Part shown: positions 1 through 8,349 of the stretch, in pieces
Position numbering within the stretch: position 1 is the first letter of the stretch
Layout: each line of letters opens with the position of its first letter
Assembly (NCBI RefSeq): GCF_018860345.1
Contig: NZ_JAHKPJ010000006.1
Coordinates: 30,223-94,222, forward strand
Length of the DNA stretch: 64,000 nucleotides
Direction: 5' to 3'
Source of the DNA: Psychrosphaera sp. F3M07
Lineage (GTDB): Bacteria; Pseudomonadota; Gammaproteobacteria; Enterobacterales; Alteromonadaceae
Program-made: the position numbers and the translations under genes
The notes under the pieces: generated by a model
The model's input: the letters and a program-made list of their open reading frames with translations, nothing else
Database searches by the model: none
What the model was told of the DNA's origin: nothing

Positions 1-960
1 ACAGAAACAGAAACAGAAACAGACGTTGTAACCGAAGAAAAGAAAATTGGCTTTTTTGAACGCCTTAAAAAAGGGTTATCAAAAACTCGCCAGCAAATCG
101 GTGGTGGTTTTATTTCTTTGTTTAAAGGCAAAGCCATTGACGATGACTTATACGAAGAATTAGAAACACAACTATTAATGGCTGATGTGGGCATGGATAC
201 CACAGTAAAGTTAATTAATAGGTTAACGGAACATGCGGATAGAAAAGATTTAAAAGACGCCGATGCTCTTTATGGTTTATTAAAATCAGAGATGACCGAT
301 ATCTTAAAAAAATCTGATCAACCTTTAGTGGCTAAAGCGGACAATGGCCCATTTGTTATATTAATGGTTGGTGTTAATGGTGTAGGTAAAACAACGACTA
401 TTGGCAAGATGGCAAAACAGTTTCAGCAACAAGGTAAGTCTGTGATGTTAGCAGCCGGAGATACATTTAGAGCGGCGGCCGTAGAGCAATTACAAGTTTG
501 GGGCGAACGTAATGACGTTCCCGTTATTGCTCAACATACCGGTGCTGACAGTGCGTCAGTTATTTTTGATGCTTATCAAGCGGCGAAAGCGAGAAACGCC
601 GATGTATTAATTGCTGACACGGCAGGGCGACTTCAAAATAAAGATAATTTAATGCAGGAACTAGAAAAGATTGTTCGTGTTTTGAAAAAATTCAATGCAG
701 AAGTGCCACATGAAATTATGTTAACCATAGACGCAACTACTGGCCAAAATGCAATTAGCCAAACAAAAATATTTAATGAAGCGGTAGGTTTAACCGGTTT
801 ATCACTGACTAAATTAGATGGAACAGCGAAAGGTGGAGTTATCTTTGCTGTGGCTGAACAGTTTGGTATTCCAATACGTTACATTGGTGTAGGTGAAGGC
901 GTTGATGATTTAAGAACGTTTGAACACAAAGCCTTTATTGATGCCTTATTTAGTGAATAA
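1..960 (+). CDS. ftsY: Signal recognition particle receptor FtsY (5' partial)
   Basis: GTPase receptor that docks SRP-ribosome complexes at the inner membrane for co-translational insertion of membrane proteins. The reading frame is open from base 1, so the true start lies upstream; 319 residues are visible. The visible N-terminus is an acidic Thr-Glu repeat, the usual end of the FtsY A domain, followed by the NG domain. G-domain motifs are clear: GVNGVGKTTT (P-loop), DTAGR and TKLDGTAKGG. It heads the conserved ftsY-ftsE-ftsX-rpoH block and is separated from ftsE by a terminator-like hairpin, so ftsEX may have its own promoter. A TTG at 118 is not the start, because conserved sequence continues upstream of it. 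Confidence 0.97.
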   Translation, partial: TETETETDVVTEEKKIGFFERLKKGLSKTRQQIGGGFISLFKGKAIDDDLYEELETQLLMADVGMDTTVKLINRLTEHADRKDLKDADALYGLLKSEMTDILKKSDQPLVAKADNGPFVILMVGVNGVGKTTTIGKMAKQFQQQGKSVMLAAGDTFRAAAVEQLQVWGERNDVPVIAQHTGADSASVIFDAYQAAKARNADVLIADTAGRLQNKDNLMQELEKIVRVLKKFNAEVPHEIMLTIDATTGQNAISQTKIFNEAVGLTGLSLTKLDGTAKGGVIFAVAEQFGIPIRYIGVGEGVDDLRTFEHKAFIDALFSE

Positions 961-991
961 TGAGTCCTAATAATTGTTCCTAATTATTAAC

Positions 992-1020
992 AAGCCAGAA
1001 AATTAACTTCTGGCTTTTTT
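992..1020 (+). terminator. Rho-independent terminator after ftsY
   Basis: A 9-bp perfect stem (992-1000 with 1008-1016) and a 7-base loop are followed by a run of T. It lies 32 bases after the ftsY stop. Confidence 0.85.
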
Positions 1021-1086
1021 CTATCTGCTGCATGAGTTAATCTATTAGGATAATAAAAAATCCCATTTAAAATTGGAATGCGTTAA

Positions 1087-1797
1087 ATGATCAAGTTTGA
1101 GCAGGTAAGTAAAACTTATCCTGGTGGCTTTCGAGCTTTAGAAAGAGTGTCTTTTCATCTACAAAAAGGTGAGATGGCATTTTTAACTGGGCATTCAGGC
1201 GCAGGTAAAAGTACGTTATTAAAGTTGATCAGTATGATTGAACGACCATCGATTGGTAATGTATTTATTAATGGTAAAAATTTAAATCAAATATCCGCAA
1301 AACAAGTGCCGTTTGCACGACGTGATATTGGCATGATCTTCCAAAACCATAGATTATTACAAGAGCATAGTGTTTTTGATAATGTTGCTTTGCCACTAGT
1401 AATCGAAGGTATTTATACTCAAGGTGAAATCACCAAACGGGTACACGCAGCTTTAGATAAAGTTGGTTTGTTAAGTAAAGCCAAGTTATTTCCTAAAATT
1501 CTATCCGGTGGTGAGCAGCAGCGTGTTGGTATTGCCAGAGCGGTTGTGAATAAACCCCCTTTGTTATTGGCTGATGAGCCTACGGGTAATTTAGATCCTG
1601 AGTTATCCAAAGAAATAATCAATGTTTTTGAGCAGTTTAATGATGTTGGGGTCTCGGTATTAATTGCCACCCATGATTTAGGGTTAATCGCTAGGATGAA
1701 AAATAGAAGTCTCACTTTAAAACAGGGTCGTATGATTAACGACGGTTTAGCCCATGATGACGGCTTATCATCAACAGAAAGTGGGATATTATTATGA
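1087..1797 (+). CDS. ftsE: Cell division ABC transporter ATP-binding protein FtsE
   Basis: Cytoplasmic ATPase of the FtsEX complex, which transmits divisome state to periplasmic amidase activators (EnvC in E. coli) and so drives septal peptidoglycan splitting. Seen: Walker A GHSGAGKST near residue 36, the ABC signature LSGGEQQR, Walker B LLLADEPTGNLD and the H-loop ATHD. Its 236 residues include a short acidic C-terminal extension beyond the typical ~222. The stop overlaps the ftsX start by four bases (ATGA), so the two are translationally coupled. The probable partner gene envC is also in this window at 7126-8307. Confidence 0.96.
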   Translation: MIKFEQVSKTYPGGFRALERVSFHLQKGEMAFLTGHSGAGKSTLLKLISMIERPSIGNVFINGKNLNQISAKQVPFARRDIGMIFQNHRLLQEHSVFDNVALPLVIEGIYTQGEITKRVHAALDKVGLLSKAKLFPKILSGGEQQRVGIARAVVNKPPLLLADEPTGNLDPELSKEIINVFEQFNDVGVSVLIATHDLGLIARMKNRSLTLKQGRMINDGLAHDDGLSSTESGILL

Positions 1798-2780
1798 GTA
1801 TTCTGTTTTCAACCGACGCTTCAGGTGCACGTTCAAAATCAGTGAATCCAATTCAAAAGTTTATATATTTTTGGGTGCATAATTTACGTCAGATTGTAAC
1901 AAGTGTAGGTGAAATATGGCGCACGCCTGTTGCTTCTGCCATGACAATTGCGGTAATGGGGTTAAGTTTAACCTTACCTGCTACCCTTCATATCATAGTT
2001 AAAAATGTACAGTCGATAAACTTGGAGTGGGATAGTGCCTCAGAAATAAGTTTATTTTTAAATGACAGTTTATCCGAACAACAAATATCCAGTGCCATTC
2101 GTCGTATACGTAGTTACGACGAGGTAGAGGAATTACGCTATATCAGCAAAAAAGATGCTATTGCTGAATTTAAATCTTTATCTGGATTTGGTGAGGCGTT
2201 GGACTATTTAGAGTCAAACCCGTTACCAGCTTCATTTATAGTGACGCCAAATAAATATCACCGCCAAGCTGAACCCGCCAAATCATTATTAGCGAAACTA
2301 GAAAAAGAAAGAGAAGTTGATTTTGGTAAGTTAGATATTGACTGGTTAACTCGCCTCAACGCCATTGTTAGCATGTTAGAAGAAGCGGTTATTACGGTGG
2401 CGTTATTACTCATGGTCTCGGTTGTATTAATTATTGGTAATACTATTCGTCTATCTATCATTTCCCGTAAAGAAGAAATTGAAGTGATGAAACTGGTGGG
2501 TGCAACGGAAGGATTTATCCAACGTCCTTTTGTCTACACAGGCATTTGGTATGGTCTTATGGGAGGATTTGTTGCCTTTATTATAGTTACGTTTGTTATT
2601 TGGTGGATGCAGTCTGCAATTGTAGAAATATCAGGCTTGTACATGGCTGACTTTTTGATAGAAGGACTGACGTTATCCGAGTTCGGGGCTTTAATGTTAA
2701 TTGCCTCAGGGTTAGGGTTTTCGGGGGCGTTTTGGTCAGTGCATCGTCATATTAAAGAAATAGAACCAGACTTAGATTAA
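1794..2780 (+). CDS. ftsX: Cell division protein FtsX
   Basis: Membrane subunit of FtsEX. A cytoplasmic N-terminal tail of about 45 residues precedes TM1 (roughly 48-75). A periplasmic domain of about 120 residues follows, which in E. coli binds EnvC, and then three more membrane segments (roughly 195-220, 245-275, 295-315). The length of 328 residues fits the proteobacterial family. The start overlaps the ftsE stop. The next gene on this strand is rpoH, as in E. coli, but an EAL-HDOD gene on the opposite strand now separates them. Confidence 0.95.
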   Translation: MSILFSTDASGARSKSVNPIQKFIYFWVHNLRQIVTSVGEIWRTPVASAMTIAVMGLSLTLPATLHIIVKNVQSINLEWDSASEISLFLNDSLSEQQISSAIRRIRSYDEVEELRYISKKDAIAEFKSLSGFGEALDYLESNPLPASFIVTPNKYHRQAEPAKSLLAKLEKEREVDFGKLDIDWLTRLNAIVSMLEEAVITVALLLMVSVVLIIGNTIRLSIISRKEEIEVMKLVGATEGFIQRPFVYTGIWYGLMGGFVAFIIVTFVIWWMQSAIVEISGLYMADFLIEGLTLSEFGALMLIASGLGFSGAFWSVHRHIKEIEPDLD

Positions 2781-2827
2781 TTTAATTATTACTGGCAGAG
2801 TTAACTCATCGTTCACAATTTGATTGT

Positions 2828-4078
2828 TTAGTTTGAGTTACTTACTTTTCTTTCTCTTTTATCCTTAAGTAAGTATTCGTTTTGCCAGAGAAGGGCTTCA
2901 TGGTAAACCCTTCCAATGTCATCCTTATCTAAGCCTAATTTAGCAGCGGTTGAAGCAATAACATCCCAATCACCAATTTCGTAGGCTTCACATATCATCA
3001 GGTAAAGTCCAAGCGAACCTTTACGATGTAACAAGGCTATTTTCATTGTTTTATCAATTGGCAGTTTAGGCACAATGCTTTCTATTGGGATATTGATGAT
3101 AGGTGATATCAAGGATAATAAACCGGTTAAGTAAGCGCGCGGAACCGGTCCATTCTCATTGTTAAGATCTTCCAAAAACTCACAAAACTTACTCCTTAAA
3201 ATTGCCATATTGTGCAACTCCGGATTTGTGTGGGCTCCTAAATTGGCCAAAGCAATTAACGCGACAAACTTTTTAATTTCCTCAAAACCCAAATAGGTAA
3301 GAGCGTGTTTTACCGTGGTGACATCTTTGCCTGCCGCAAAAGCAGTCGATGATATATATCGTAATAAAGCAAAAGAAATACTGGCTTCTTTTTCGATAAT
3401 GCTGGCGACCTGATCGAAGGTAACCTCGGCATTTGCCATTAAACTGATTAATTTCAGTAATTTAATTTTGTCTGTAGAAAGGCCTGTTTGTTCAACCATT
3501 TCAGGTTGTGCGTAAAAGAATCCTTGAAATAATGTGAAGCCTAACTCTTTTAACATTCGAAGTTGATGCTCAGTCTCTACCCGTTCCCCTAATAAAATAA
3601 TATTGGGGTACGTTGCTTTTAATTTACGAGAGAATTTGGATATTTGAATAATATTAAGTTGTGAAATATCAACTTTTATAATTTCGGTATAAGGATAAAG
3701 CACTTCCCATTTTTCATTAAAGTCATGATCATCTAACGCCAGTTTGTAACCTTCCTCAAAGAGTTCTTTACATACCGCAACTAAGTCGTCGGTGACCGTA
3801 ACATCTTCTAATATCTCAATGACGGTTGTGTCTTTGTTTAAGGCGGTAGGGGTTTTATTTAACAGACTTAATTCATGGAAATTAACAAAGGCCAGCTTGT
3901 TTTGGCAAATTTGTTCTAACCCAAGTATGAGTTGGTTTTGAGTGATGATCTTAGACGTCGCTTCATTGGGGTCAATATGTGGAAAACTGTTATTTAAACT
4001 ATCTCTAAATAATAATTCAAAACCTATGGTTTCTTCATTTATGTTTAAAATTGGTTGCCTAGCCACATAAGCGCTCAT
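2828..4078 (-). CDS. EAL-HDOD (YuxH-type) signalling protein, probably not an active phosphodiesterase
   Basis: A 416-residue protein with an N-terminal EAL-like half (about 1-200) and a C-terminal HDOD half (about 205-400). The EAL signature is degenerate: ELLFR replaces EAL and LDDHD replaces DDFG, although an ERVET glutamate remains. Proteins of this family usually bind partners or c-di-GMP rather than cleave it; the loss of catalysis here is inferred from the motif. The HDOD half lacks the HD metal residues, as is normal for the domain. It sits alone on the minus strand between ftsX and rpoH, divergent from rpoH, so the 222-base gap carries both promoters. ATG start at 4078; a purine-rich AGGGAGG lies just upstream on the coding strand. 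Confidence 0.88.
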   Translation of the reverse strand: MSAYVARQPILNINEETIGFELLFRDSLNNSFPHIDPNEATSKIITQNQLILGLEQICQNKLAFVNFHELSLLNKTPTALNKDTTVIEILEDVTVTDDLVAVCKELFEEGYKLALDDHDFNEKWEVLYPYTEIIKVDISQLNIIQISKFSRKLKATYPNIILLGERVETEHQLRMLKELGFTLFQGFFYAQPEMVEQTGLSTDKIKLLKLISLMANAEVTFDQVASIIEKEASISFALLRYISSTAFAAGKDVTTVKHALTYLGFEEIKKFVALIALANLGAHTNPELHNMAILRSKFCEFLEDLNNENGPVPRAYLTGLLSLISPIINIPIESIVPKLPIDKTMKIALLHRKGSLGLYLMICEAYEIGDWDVIASTAAKLGLDKDDIGRVYHEALLWQNEYLLKDKRERKVSNSN

Positions 4079-4122
4079 TCATACCTCCCTTATTAAATAA
4101 CTTCCGATAAAACTACTTTAAC

Positions 4123-4151
4123 TTGGTTAATAATAAAACACTAATTGTAAA
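4123..4151 (+). promoter_or_regulatory. Possible sigma-70 promoter of rpoH
   Basis: TTGGTT (4123-4128), a 17-base spacer and TGTAAA (4146-4151). The match is moderate. It would give a leader of about 140 bases that contains the CIRCE element. Other promoters in this AT-rich gap cannot be excluded. Confidence 0.35.
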
Positions 4152-4171
4152 TACGATGTTTATTCGTATTT
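4149..4171. repeat. Operator-like inverted repeat
   Basis: AAATACGA, seven bases, then TCGTATTT: an 8-bp perfect inverted repeat in the divergent gap between the EAL-HDOD gene and rpoH. It overlaps the putative -10 of rpoH. It could be an operator or a leader hairpin. I do not recognise the motif. Confidence 0.4.
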
Positions 4172-4238
4172 AAATAAGGAAAAAAACTAAGCGAAATAAA
4201 AAATATAACTAAAAGATCTATAAAGCTCAAAAATAAAA

Positions 4239-4265
4239 TTAGCACTCTAACTTTGAGAGTGCTAG
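4239..4265. promoter_or_regulatory. CIRCE element (HrcA operator) upstream of rpoH
   Basis: TTAGCACTC, nine bases, GAGTGCTAG. The CIRCE consensus is TTAGCACTC-N9-GAGTGCTAA, so 17 of 18 arm positions match and the spacer length is exact. It ends 20 bases before the rpoH Shine-Dalgarno. HrcA binding here would couple sigma-32 synthesis to GroEL availability. Known: HrcA/CIRCE normally controls groESL or dnaK operons. Inferred: rpoH is an HrcA target in this organism. No hrcA gene lies in this window. Confidence 0.85.
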
Positions 4266-4300
4266 TATCGTTTCAACTTATTAAGAAGGAGTGATTGATC

Positions 4301-5167
4301 ATGTCGAAATTAAGTCAATCTATGGATTTAGCAGTAACACCTCATAGCGGTAGCATTGAGTCTTACGTGTCTACTGTCACTAGTATCAATATGTTAACTG
4401 CAGAAGAAGAGCGTGAACTCGCTTTTGATTTATATGAAAATGAAAATTTAGCTGCAGCAAAAAAATTAATAATGTCGCACCTGCGTTTTGTGGTGCACAT
4501 TGCAAGAAGTTATTCTGGTTATGGTTTACCTCAAGCGGATTTAATCCAAGAAGGTAACATCGGCCTTATGAAAGCAGTAAAACGTTTTAATCCTGAAGTT
4601 GGCGTACGATTAGTATCTTTTGCCGTTCATTGGATTAAAGCCGAAATACATGAGTTTGTACTTAAAAACTGGCGTATTGTTAAAGTTGCAACAACGAAAG
4701 CTCAACGTAAATTGTTTTTTAATTTACGTAAATCTAAAAAGCGTTTAGGTTGGTTCAGCAATGACGAAGTGTCAAATGTTGCAGAAACGTTAGGTGTTTC
4801 CAAAAAAGAAGTATTGGAAATGGAATCTCGTATGAGTAATTACGACATGGCATTTGACATGGGTAATGATGATGAAGACTCAGATTCAGCGGCATATTCG
4901 CCATCATTATATTTGGAGCGTGATAACTCAGACGTAGCTGAAAACGTTGCTAATAAACAGTGGGAAGAACATACAAATAAACGTCTTTTCTCTGCGATTA
5001 AAACGTTAGATGAACGTAGCCAAGACATTTTGCATAGCCGTTGGTTGGATGATAATAATAAAACCACTTTGCAAGAACTTGCCGACAAATACAGCGTTTC
5101 TGCTGAACGAGTTCGTCAGTTAGAAAAAAATGCAATGAAGAAAATTCAAGGTTTGTTAGCGGCATAA
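4301..5167 (+). CDS. rpoH: RNA polymerase sigma-32 (heat shock sigma factor)
   Basis: Alternative sigma factor for heat-shock genes, 288 residues. Seen: region 2 with [18 protein letters not shown] and a [20 protein letters not shown] segment, the RpoH-specific [10 protein letters not shown] stretch in region 2.4/3, and region 4 with [14 protein letters not shown]. Start chosen at ATG 4301, nine bases after AAGGAG (4286-4291); an in-frame TTG at 4295 is too close to that site. It ends the ftsYEX-rpoH block. A CIRCE element in the leader suggests HrcA repression in addition to the usual control by chaperones and translation. One likely target promoter, that of hslVU, is present at about 36280. 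Confidence 0.96.
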   Translation: MSKLSQSMDLAVTPHSGSIESYVSTVTSINMLTAEEERELAFDLYENENLAAAKKLIMSHLRFVVHIARSYSGYGLPQADLIQEGNIGLMKAVKRFNPEVGVRLVSFAVHWIKAEIHEFVLKNWRIVKVATTKAQRKLFFNLRKSKKRLGWFSNDEVSNVAETLGVSKKEVLEMESRMSNYDMAFDMGNDDEDSDSAAYSPSLYLERDNSDVAENVANKQWEEHTNKRLFSAIKTLDERSQDILHSRWLDDNNKTTLQELADKYSVSAERVRQLEKNAMKKIQGLLAA

Positions 5168-5185
5168 AGTTAACCGCCATTAAAG

Positions 5186-5209
5186 ACCAGCCAGAGTGCT
5201 GGTTTTTTT
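5186..5209 (+). terminator. Rho-independent terminator after rpoH
   Basis: ACCAGC (5186-5191) pairs with GCTGGT (5198-5203) across a 6-base loop and is followed by seven T. Confidence 0.85.
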
Positions 5210-5320
5210 ATGCAGAAAATTTAGAGATAAAGAATCTACAGATGAAAACTCAAATTCCACAATGGAATTTTGAGGCTCTGTGTTAAAGTTCATTTAGAGT
5301 TAATTAATAAGAATAATAAT

Positions 5321-6142
5321 ATGATCGGTTTTGTAAAAAAAATGGTTTCCAACTTGAATATGGAAACTGGAGAAGTAGATTATAAATTGCCAATTGGCGA
5401 TGAGTTGTTATCACTTAATGAGATAATAGGTAAACCGTTAACCTTAACTTATACGGGCAACATAAGTTGTTTGAATTGCCATAAAAAAACGAAAAAAAGT
5501 TTTTCTCAAGGGTTTTGTTTTCCATGCATGAGAAAACTCGCCGCTTGTGACATGTGTATTATGAAACCTGAAACTTGTCATTATGATCAAGGTACATGCA
5601 GAGAGCCTGAATGGGGCGAGAAAAATTGCATGATTGAACACTATGTATATTTAGCAAATACCTCAGGATTAAAAGTGGGGATCACGCGTCATACCCAAGT
5701 ACCTACCCGTTGGATAGATCAAGGCGCTACACAAGCATTACCAATCATAAAAGTTAAAACCCGATATCAATCCGGTTTAGTTGAAACTGCATTGGCTGAT
5801 TTTATTGCCGATAAAACAAATTGGCGAGCCATGTTAAAAGGAGGTAATGAAGCAATTGATTTAAAAGCGAAAGCCGCAGAATTATTGCCACAAATTACGG
5901 AACGCTTAACAGCTATAAAACTTGAATTTGGTGACGATTGTATCGAAATACTCGATGACGATGTTGTTAATATCGACTACCCGGTATTAAATTATCCAGT
6001 TAAAATTAGCTCTTATAACTTTGACAAAGAAGTGGGCGTATCGGGTGTATTACAAGGTATAAAAGGGCAGTATTTAATTTTTGATACAGGTGTCATTAAT
6101 ATAAGAAAATTCACGTCCTATGAGATTAGTGCTGAATATTAA
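5321..6142 (+). CDS. DUF2797 family protein
   Basis: A 273-residue protein of unknown function recognised as DUF2797. It carries eight or more cysteines in the first 120 residues arranged as zinc-ribbon-like pairs (CLNCHKK, CFPCMRK, CDMCIMK and later Cys). After these comes a segment resembling a GIY-YIG-like or nucleic-acid-binding fold (YLANTSGLKVGITRH). Zinc binding is inferred from the Cys spacing. Start chosen at ATG 5321, since MIGFVKK is a natural N-terminus and the upstream in-frame TTG/GTG codons lack a ribosome site. It is a single gene between the rpoH terminator and the convergent yibQ. Confidence 0.8.
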   Translation: MIGFVKKMVSNLNMETGEVDYKLPIGDELLSLNEIIGKPLTLTYTGNISCLNCHKKTKKSFSQGFCFPCMRKLAACDMCIMKPETCHYDQGTCREPEWGEKNCMIEHYVYLANTSGLKVGITRHTQVPTRWIDQGATQALPIIKVKTRYQSGLVETALADFIADKTNWRAMLKGGNEAIDLKAKAAELLPQITERLTAIKLEFGDDCIEILDDDVVNIDYPVLNYPVKISSYNFDKEVGVSGVLQGIKGQYLIFDTGVINIRKFTSYEISAEY

Positions 6143-6161
6143 TAAGCATTCTTAACAACAT

Positions 6162-7010
6162 TTATAGTGCACTTTCAGCTACTTTATTCGCAGTTGGTTT
6201 TATGAAATCAACTGCGATTTTACTTTTTGCTTTATGCTTAATTTCTTCTCCATCTCTTGTAGCCAAGTTATCCAGTATAGAAATATTACTAGGTAACAGC
6301 TTAGATAATGGCACTAACTCAACGCCCATACTAGCTAACAAAGGCAAATTCTGTTGCAATAGTTGGTAAGTTTCAGGGTAAGGGTGGCCTATTGCGATGG
6401 CTGAACCATACTCTCTAGCAATGTTAATAAGACGTTGAAATTGAAATGCCATAACCTCTGGTTTTCTAACGTGGTCTAAGAAAATATTGCGGTGTAATGC
6501 ATTCACACCATATTGATCAGCGATAGGCTCGACTTTGCTAAGGACGGTTGTTTTACTGTCTAAAAAGAACATATTATGTTGCCTTAACAATTCCATAGTC
6601 CATTGCATAGGCTGATCTAATCGAGTTAACAAGCTTCCCATATGGTTGTTTATGCCTACGGCATAGGGGACATCCTCAATAGCTGCAATTAAGGTTTGTT
6701 GAAATTGTTGCTTGGTCATGTCCATAGTTAATGCACCAGGCCCTAAATACTGGTTTCTTTTATTGGCCTGCATGGGTAAATGTATGATCACATCTCTTTT
6801 TTGTTCGGTCGCTTGTTTTGAGAATGCGGTGCTATAAGGCGTGTGAGGTAAAATAGCGAAGGTTAAGGCCTGATTTAATGTAAGTAATTTTTTATCACTT
6901 GCTTGATTACCAATGTCATCAATGACAATAGCAATTTTTCCAGCATGAGCATTACTTGCCGTCAAAACATAGGTTATTAAAAAAATAGTTATTAGTCTTA
7001 AAGTTCGCAA
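6162..7010 (-). CDS. yibQ: Divergent polysaccharide deacetylase (YibQ family)
   Basis: Periplasmic protein of 282 residues with a signal peptide (about 1-23, ending SNAHA) and the family core beginning IAIVIDDIGNQ. NNHMGS and an IAIGHPYPET segment are further hallmarks. The family is related to polysaccharide deacetylases; its substrate is not established. It is the last gene of gpmI-envC-yibQ on the minus strand, the same order as in E. coli, which points to a role near peptidoglycan. The gap to envC is 115 bases. The C-terminus (about 235-282) is a lysine-rich tail. Confidence 0.88.
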   Translation of the reverse strand: MRTLRLITIFLITYVLTASNAHAGKIAIVIDDIGNQASDKKLLTLNQALTFAILPHTPYSTAFSKQATEQKRDVIIHLPMQANKRNQYLGPGALTMDMTKQQFQQTLIAAIEDVPYAVGINNHMGSLLTRLDQPMQWTMELLRQHNMFFLDSKTTVLSKVEPIADQYGVNALHRNIFLDHVRKPEVMAFQFQRLINIAREYGSAIAIGHPYPETYQLLQQNLPLLASMGVELVPLSKLLPSNISILDNLATRDGEEIKHKAKSKIAVDFIKPTANKVAESAL

Positions 7011-7125
7011 AATTGTCTTAATTGTTATTGAGTTAACAAATTCATGTTCAGTGATATTAAGCAGTATATCGACATGATCCGTGTTTGTACTGTCAATTAA
7101 CTGAAATATAAGTCAATTGCGTATT

Positions 7126-8307
7126 TTATCGACACCAGCGAGCAGGATTGACCGTTTTGCCTTTATAACGGATTTCAAAATACAATCCAGCTTCCGCTTG
7201 CCCACCACTTTGACCAACTAAGGCAATTGGTTCATTTGGTTCTACATAATCACCAGCACGTTTTAATAATGCTTGGTTATGTCCATATAAACTCATATAG
7301 CCTTTACCGTGGTCTATGACGGTCACCCAACCAAAGCCTTTTAACCAATCTGCGTATAAAATAATACCTTCGGCTATACTATTAACCCTATTGCCTAACG
7401 CGGAGTCAATCATCACCCCTTTCCAGCGTAACGCGCCATTACGTCTTTGACCAAACTTACTTTTTAATCTGCCTTTAGTTGGCCAAACTAATTTTTTCTT
7501 CAATGTATATAACCCAGCTAATTTTGCAGGGTCAACGGCCATTTTACTTTGTGCAGCGGCAATTGCATTAGTCAGTCTCTGTTGATTAGCTTGTAACTGT
7601 TTTAATTTGTCTTGATCGGATTTAATGTTTTTGTTGAGCTGACGTAATGCTGATTTTCGCTCTTTTTGAGAGAGAGCTAATTGTTGACGTTCATCTTTTT
7701 GATGTTTCTGTAATGCGAGCAAATCAATTTGTTGCTGCGCCAATTCTTGATCAATTTCACTTAATCTTGTTAATACTCTTTGTATATCTTCAAGTTGTTT
7801 AACCCTAGCGTCATTAATAGACTTGTAGTAAGTAATTAATCGCTCTAGCTGTGCAGGTTCGTTTTGATTGAGTAATAATTTGGTGTAGTCATGTTTGCCA
7901 TTTAAATAAGCAATTTTGACCATAGAAGCTAACAGAGTTTGTTGAATCTTTTTTTCTTTATTCAACTTATGTTGTTCTTGTTTTAGCTTAGATATCTTGT
8001 CGTTTACGTCATCTAACTGGTTATTAGTTTGTGTCAGTTGGATTGCAATTTCAGCGACTTTTAACTCTGCTGACTTAAATGAGTCTTCAAGATTTGATTT
8101 TTTGCTAATTTGTTTATCTAACGCTTCTCGTTGTTGCTTGATACTAAGTTGTACTTGTTTGAGCTTTTCATTATTTTTTGTAATGTTGTTATTTGAATCA
8201 TTACTAGGAGACGCTAAAACTGAGGCGCAGAAACATAAAGCGGCTGAGAATGAAATAACAGCCGACTTAATAAATAGATTTTTGATAATTTTAAAAGGTA
8301 GATTCAC
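7126..8307 (-). CDS. envC: Murein hydrolase activator EnvC
   Basis: Periplasmic activator of cell-separation amidases, recruited by FtsEX. It is 393 residues long: a signal peptide (about 1-32), a long coiled coil (about 40-255) and a C-terminal LytM/M23 domain (about 275-393). The LytM site is degenerate. The canonical HxxxD position reads MIDS and the HLHFE motif reads GLYFEIR, while YGHN is kept. This is expected for EnvC, which activates amidases rather than cutting murein itself. It lies 42 bases downstream of gpmI on the same strand. Confidence 0.94.
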   Translation of the reverse strand: MNLPFKIIKNLFIKSAVISFSAALCFCASVLASPSNDSNNNITKNNEKLKQVQLSIKQQREALDKQISKKSNLEDSFKSAELKVAEIAIQLTQTNNQLDDVNDKISKLKQEQHKLNKEKKIQQTLLASMVKIAYLNGKHDYTKLLLNQNEPAQLERLITYYKSINDARVKQLEDIQRVLTRLSEIDQELAQQQIDLLALQKHQKDERQQLALSQKERKSALRQLNKNIKSDQDKLKQLQANQQRLTNAIAAAQSKMAVDPAKLAGLYTLKKKLVWPTKGRLKSKFGQRRNGALRWKGVMIDSALGNRVNSIAEGIILYADWLKGFGWVTVIDHGKGYMSLYGHNQALLKRAGDYVEPNEPIALVGQSGGQAEAGLYFEIRYKGKTVNPARWCR

Positions 8308-8349
8308 AGTTCTTCTGATAATTTAAACATCCCTGTCTATCTAATCAGA

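Noticed and set aside
4123-4300. E. coli-type rpoH mRNA thermometer
   Set aside because: I could not see by eye the base pairing between the start region and downstream box; only the CIRCE repeat is clear.
7997-8326. Plus-strand frame of 109 codons opposite envC
   Set aside because: It overlaps a well-supported envC coiled coil and lacks a ribosome site or homology.
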